Both the position numbers and the translations under genes were made by a program. From contig JAOTOM010002900.1 of the NCBI GenBank assembly GCA_034440615.1, forward strand, positions 1 through 64,000: DNA of 64,000 bases, given 5' to 3'. Below are positions 61,484 through 64,000 of the stretch, in pieces (positions within the stretch are counted from its first letter, which is position 1; every line of letters starts with the position of its first letter). The notes beneath the pieces were generated by a model. The model worked only from the letters and a program-made list of their open reading frames with translations, was not told the DNA's origin and did not search any database. The stretch is from Ashinkailepas kermadecensis (lineage: Eukaryota > Arthropoda > Thecostraca > Neolepadidae).

Positions 61484-61805
61484 GGTGTTGGTACCGATGA
61501 GATTATAGGGCGCAGAGGATGGCCATGCTGATGAGCCTGAACGTTTCCGCAGGAGCGTCCTGGAACAGAGTCCCCGGCTATATTGGCGAAGTGAAGTCCG
61601 TTCATGACCGTGTTAGCCACTGTTGTGTTTTTGTTTGTTTTGATTTTCAGTTTGTCGGAAGTACACGCATCACGAGTCACTTTTTGTGACTTGGATGTAT
61701 CACTCAGAATAGTGTTCACTTTTGATATATAATCTTCCTGATCCATGATGAAAAAGACATTGGATTTGTCGGCGCGGCGTATGATGACATTCGCAAATGT
61801 TCCGT
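61484..61805 (-). mobile_element. Penelope-like element RT fragment
   Basis: On the minus strand from about 61800 to 61484: RRADKSN (in another frame), then MDQEDYISKVNTILSDTSK, GNVQAHQHGHPLRPIISSVP and TPT. The phrases ADKSN.. MD..DYI.K...ILSD and GN.K.HK.G.PLRPIIS...TPT are typical of the N-terminal RT of arthropod Penelope-like elements. The KTHK motif is degraded to QAHQ. The reading is cut off at 61484 by the MITE end. No GIY-YIG endonuclease part is seen. Confidence 0.75.
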
Positions 61806-61849
61806 AATTATCCCACAGCTGGTTTCAAATAGCCGAACAGCGGCGATGA

Positions 61850-62885
61850 CGTTCAAGGAAAGGATATGTAAGCCACGAGGAACTCCGCGCGCTGGCATTA
61901 AAGGAAATACATGCAATTCACGATTTCTCGCAGGTTCACACCGACGGTTCGAAGTCCGTGTCTGGTGTTGGATGCGCTTACGTCAGTCGACATGGTGTTC
62001 GATCTTTTTGTTCACCGATACACACATCGCGTTTTACTGCTGAATTGTATGCGTTTCTGCAAGCTCTCTATTTGATACAAGAACATCAGTCAAACCAGGC
62101 ACGTAGTTTTCACAGACTCCCTGAGCAGGGTGCTGGGCATTGAAAGCCTTCAAAAAGATAACAGACTTGTCCGCAGGAATATACGAGTCGCCAAATGCCT
62201 ACATGACATCGGCAGAAATATCGTCTTCTGCTGGATTCCCAGTCATGTCGGACTTGCCGGAAATGAAGCTGCCAAGCACGCTTGAATAGCTGCCGAAGCA
62301 CGCTTCAGCAATGGCCGAGAAGTTAATTTTCGGCACCCTCCAAGAGACCTATATCCTACTATATTGTGAAGTATACGGTTAGAATGGAAAGGAGCCTGGA
62401 ACTCTAAGTGTAAGCTGAGGGCTTTACAGCCAGCACTGGGACTGTGGTGGTCCTCAAACCGAACACAACGACGGGAGAAAGTAATACTCTGCCGATTGAG
62501 GTTAGTCATACCTTCGCGACACATGGCTATATATCGACTGGTGGTGACCAACCTGTATGCCCACATTGTTCTGGCCCCCTTGCTGTGTATCATGTTTGGG
62601 AAGGTTGCTCACGGTTGGAACCCCTACGACGCCAGATTTCAGGACGGCTGAACGCCGACAGTTCTTTGCTTTGCTCATAGCAAACGACTCTGGGGTCGTG
62701 GCGTCCCGGAACATTTTTACCTTCCTTCAACAAGCACGGTTTGATGTGATATATCGACACCCGTAGGGAATAATAGCTGACTGCTATAGCAGCATTATAG
62801 ATTGTTTGTAATACGGTTCTGGGCGCAAAACTACCGATGGTAGTCGACGCCCCCCTAAACTCCAATTCATCATCATAACCATCTT
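61850..62885 (+). mobile_element. Jockey-like LINE 3' fragment (RNase H and zinc knuckle)
   Basis: RNase H domain read across two frames: VHTDGSKSVSGVGCAYVSRH (first catalytic Asp region), SRFTAELYAFLQAL (the Glu motif), then, after a frameshift, a TDSLS-like segment and FCWIPSHVGLAGNEAAKHA (C-terminal motif). Further on, PVCPHCSGPLAVYHVWEGC is the Cys/His motif near the end of such ORF2 proteins. The sequence ends around ATCATCATAACCATC, a possible simple tail. It is 5'-truncated and broken by stops. Confidence 0.85.
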
Positions 62886-64000
62886 CAATTCCTGCCGTGG
62901 AGCGGTACTTCTCCAGCCGGGTGGTGCGTCCAGGGTCGATGCGCAACTGGTCGCGCCGAGCGACTCGCCCTCGCGTCTCGTGAAACCACATCGGCAGGTT
63001 TCAGTTTCCTTTGCTTTGCGAACAGCCGTCGCCGCGGCCACCTTTAGACAGCTGAGTGGTGCCACCACAACTCGGGTATTTTGCTCCGTGCCGATTTCAC
63101 TGTGCAAACTTCCCGTCGTGCTCACGTCGGACGCCATGAAAAGTCACTGCGCCACGACACAGTGAACCACAGTTTCTAATCGCATGTTGAGTACTGCAGT
63201 ACGGATGCGAAGTTTCAATTGCTGTCGGTAACACCGACAGCAGACCAAAATAACCAAAATGACCAAAATGACCAAAATGTCGGCCGCAGATCAAATTGAT
63301 ATCGACTCTATTTCGACTCGTCGACTCTATTTTATTCAGCGTTCTCATTACCACTACTATAACACGTGAATGCCACCTCACGAAATATTTGTATCCTTCA
63401 TTGGGAATCTACTGCATGGCAAGCCAAATGTGAAGGGCTTGCCTGAGCTAGTTTCTGTTAGTTTTAGAAAAGCTAACTACGACTGGAGAACACTGAAATC
63501 CAAAAGTTCCGTGGCAGAAGAACAATAGTTGGGATTTCAAAGGTAAGGACCAGCTTAAGTGCAATACGTAGAAATATGGTGTTGAATGTCGAAAATATTC
63601 AAACGACCCCGTTGTCGCAGGGTCAATGCTTGACTTAAATTGGCTGACGTAATCCCCAATACCCATGCATTTAAGTACGTCAATGCTTCAGATATGGTGT
63701 AACATTCCCGGACCCTCCCATGCTACCTGCGATATGGGATATGTTGGATGCTTATCGGTGTTTTTTTCTCAGTAACTTTGGAAGCAATGATGTGAAGTGA
63801 TTGTATTCCCATGCATGTTTTCGCCGACGCTTAGCGTAAGTTTAAATGTTATTTAGTGTTCCCGCAAATTTGACCACCGGAAGTCGTCCAAGTGGACGAT
63901 GTGGCCGTACATACGTCGGATCATCTGTAGTGTCCCGTTCGCATGTGACCGAAGGTAGGTCGCTTTGCCGCAAGTGTGGCTGTTGGCAGTCACCGAACCA
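62886..64000. other. Intronic sequence to window end
   Basis: A short tandem CCAAAATGA repeat (four copies) lies at 63247-63281. No TM10 exon or other gene was recognised. The 94-133-codon minus-strand frames at 62590-63381 have no known domain. Confidence 0.45.

Noticed and set aside
62590..63381. Minus-strand frames of 94-133 codons as a gene
   Set aside because: Partly antisense to the LINE fragment, and no known domain.
59255..64000. Next cyclase exon (TM10) inside the window
   Set aside because: No hydrophobic exon beginning with a YF-type continuation of RLFPE and flanked by AG/GT was found; it is presumably downstream.

Overview
This is a eukaryotic, probably arthropod, genomic window that is almost entirely intron. 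The pointers to an invertebrate are very long introns, Tc1/mariner, hAT-like, piggyBac-like, Penelope-like and non-LTR retroelement remnants, tRNA-derived SINEs, and short CCTAA-rich tracts (for example near 5070 and 41020) that resemble the arthropod TTAGG telomere motif. I cannot name the species. A crustacean or chelicerate is only an impression.

The one gene I can support is a membrane-bound class III adenylate cyclase of the AC5/AC6 type on the + strand. Six consecutive internal exons are visible: 2737-2822, 32205-32358, 38120-38217, 43533-43617, 57074-57190 and 59048-59254. Every boundary has AG/GT, every splice phase matches its neighbour, and the joined 747 nt read as 249 codons without a stop. 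They cover the end of the C1b cytoplasmic domain, TM7, TM8, TM9 and the glycosylated extracellular loop before TM10. The catalytic C1a domain should lie upstream of the window and TM10-12 plus C2 downstream.

The introns hold an exceptional load of tandem arrays: 35 bp (1-680), 40 bp (681-1335), about 60-70 bp (20.2-20.6 kb), 62 bp (23.5-23.8 kb), 34 bp (24.7-25.9 kb), 73 bp (27.0-27.3 kb), 35 bp (28.8-32.2 kb, about 97 copies), 19 bp (41.5-42.0 kb), a TC/T/AT/TC microsatellite (47.7-48.3 kb), 70 bp (48.7-54.5 kb, about 83 copies), 40 bp (55.8-56.0 kb) and 12 bp (57.8-59.0 kb). In five of the six exons a tandem repeat ends within about 10-50 nt of the 3' splice site.

Mobile elements fill most of the rest. 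There are two related Tc1 elements (16.8-18.2 kb and 39.1-40.5 kb) and a mariner-like remnant (13.8-14.9 kb). hAT-like MITEs lie at 6.4, 15.7, 34.6 and 61.1 kb, the one at 34.6 kb nested in a TA-flanked element (33.3-35.6 kb). A TTAA-flanked piggyBac-like family has three copies. LINE fragments lie at 4.2, 36.4 and 61.9 kb, a Penelope-like fragment at 61.5 kb, and three tRNA-derived SINE insertions at 23.1, 42.6 and 46.5 kb, with a fourth at 47.1 kb. No bacterial-type operons, rRNA, CRISPR array or genuine tRNA gene were seen.
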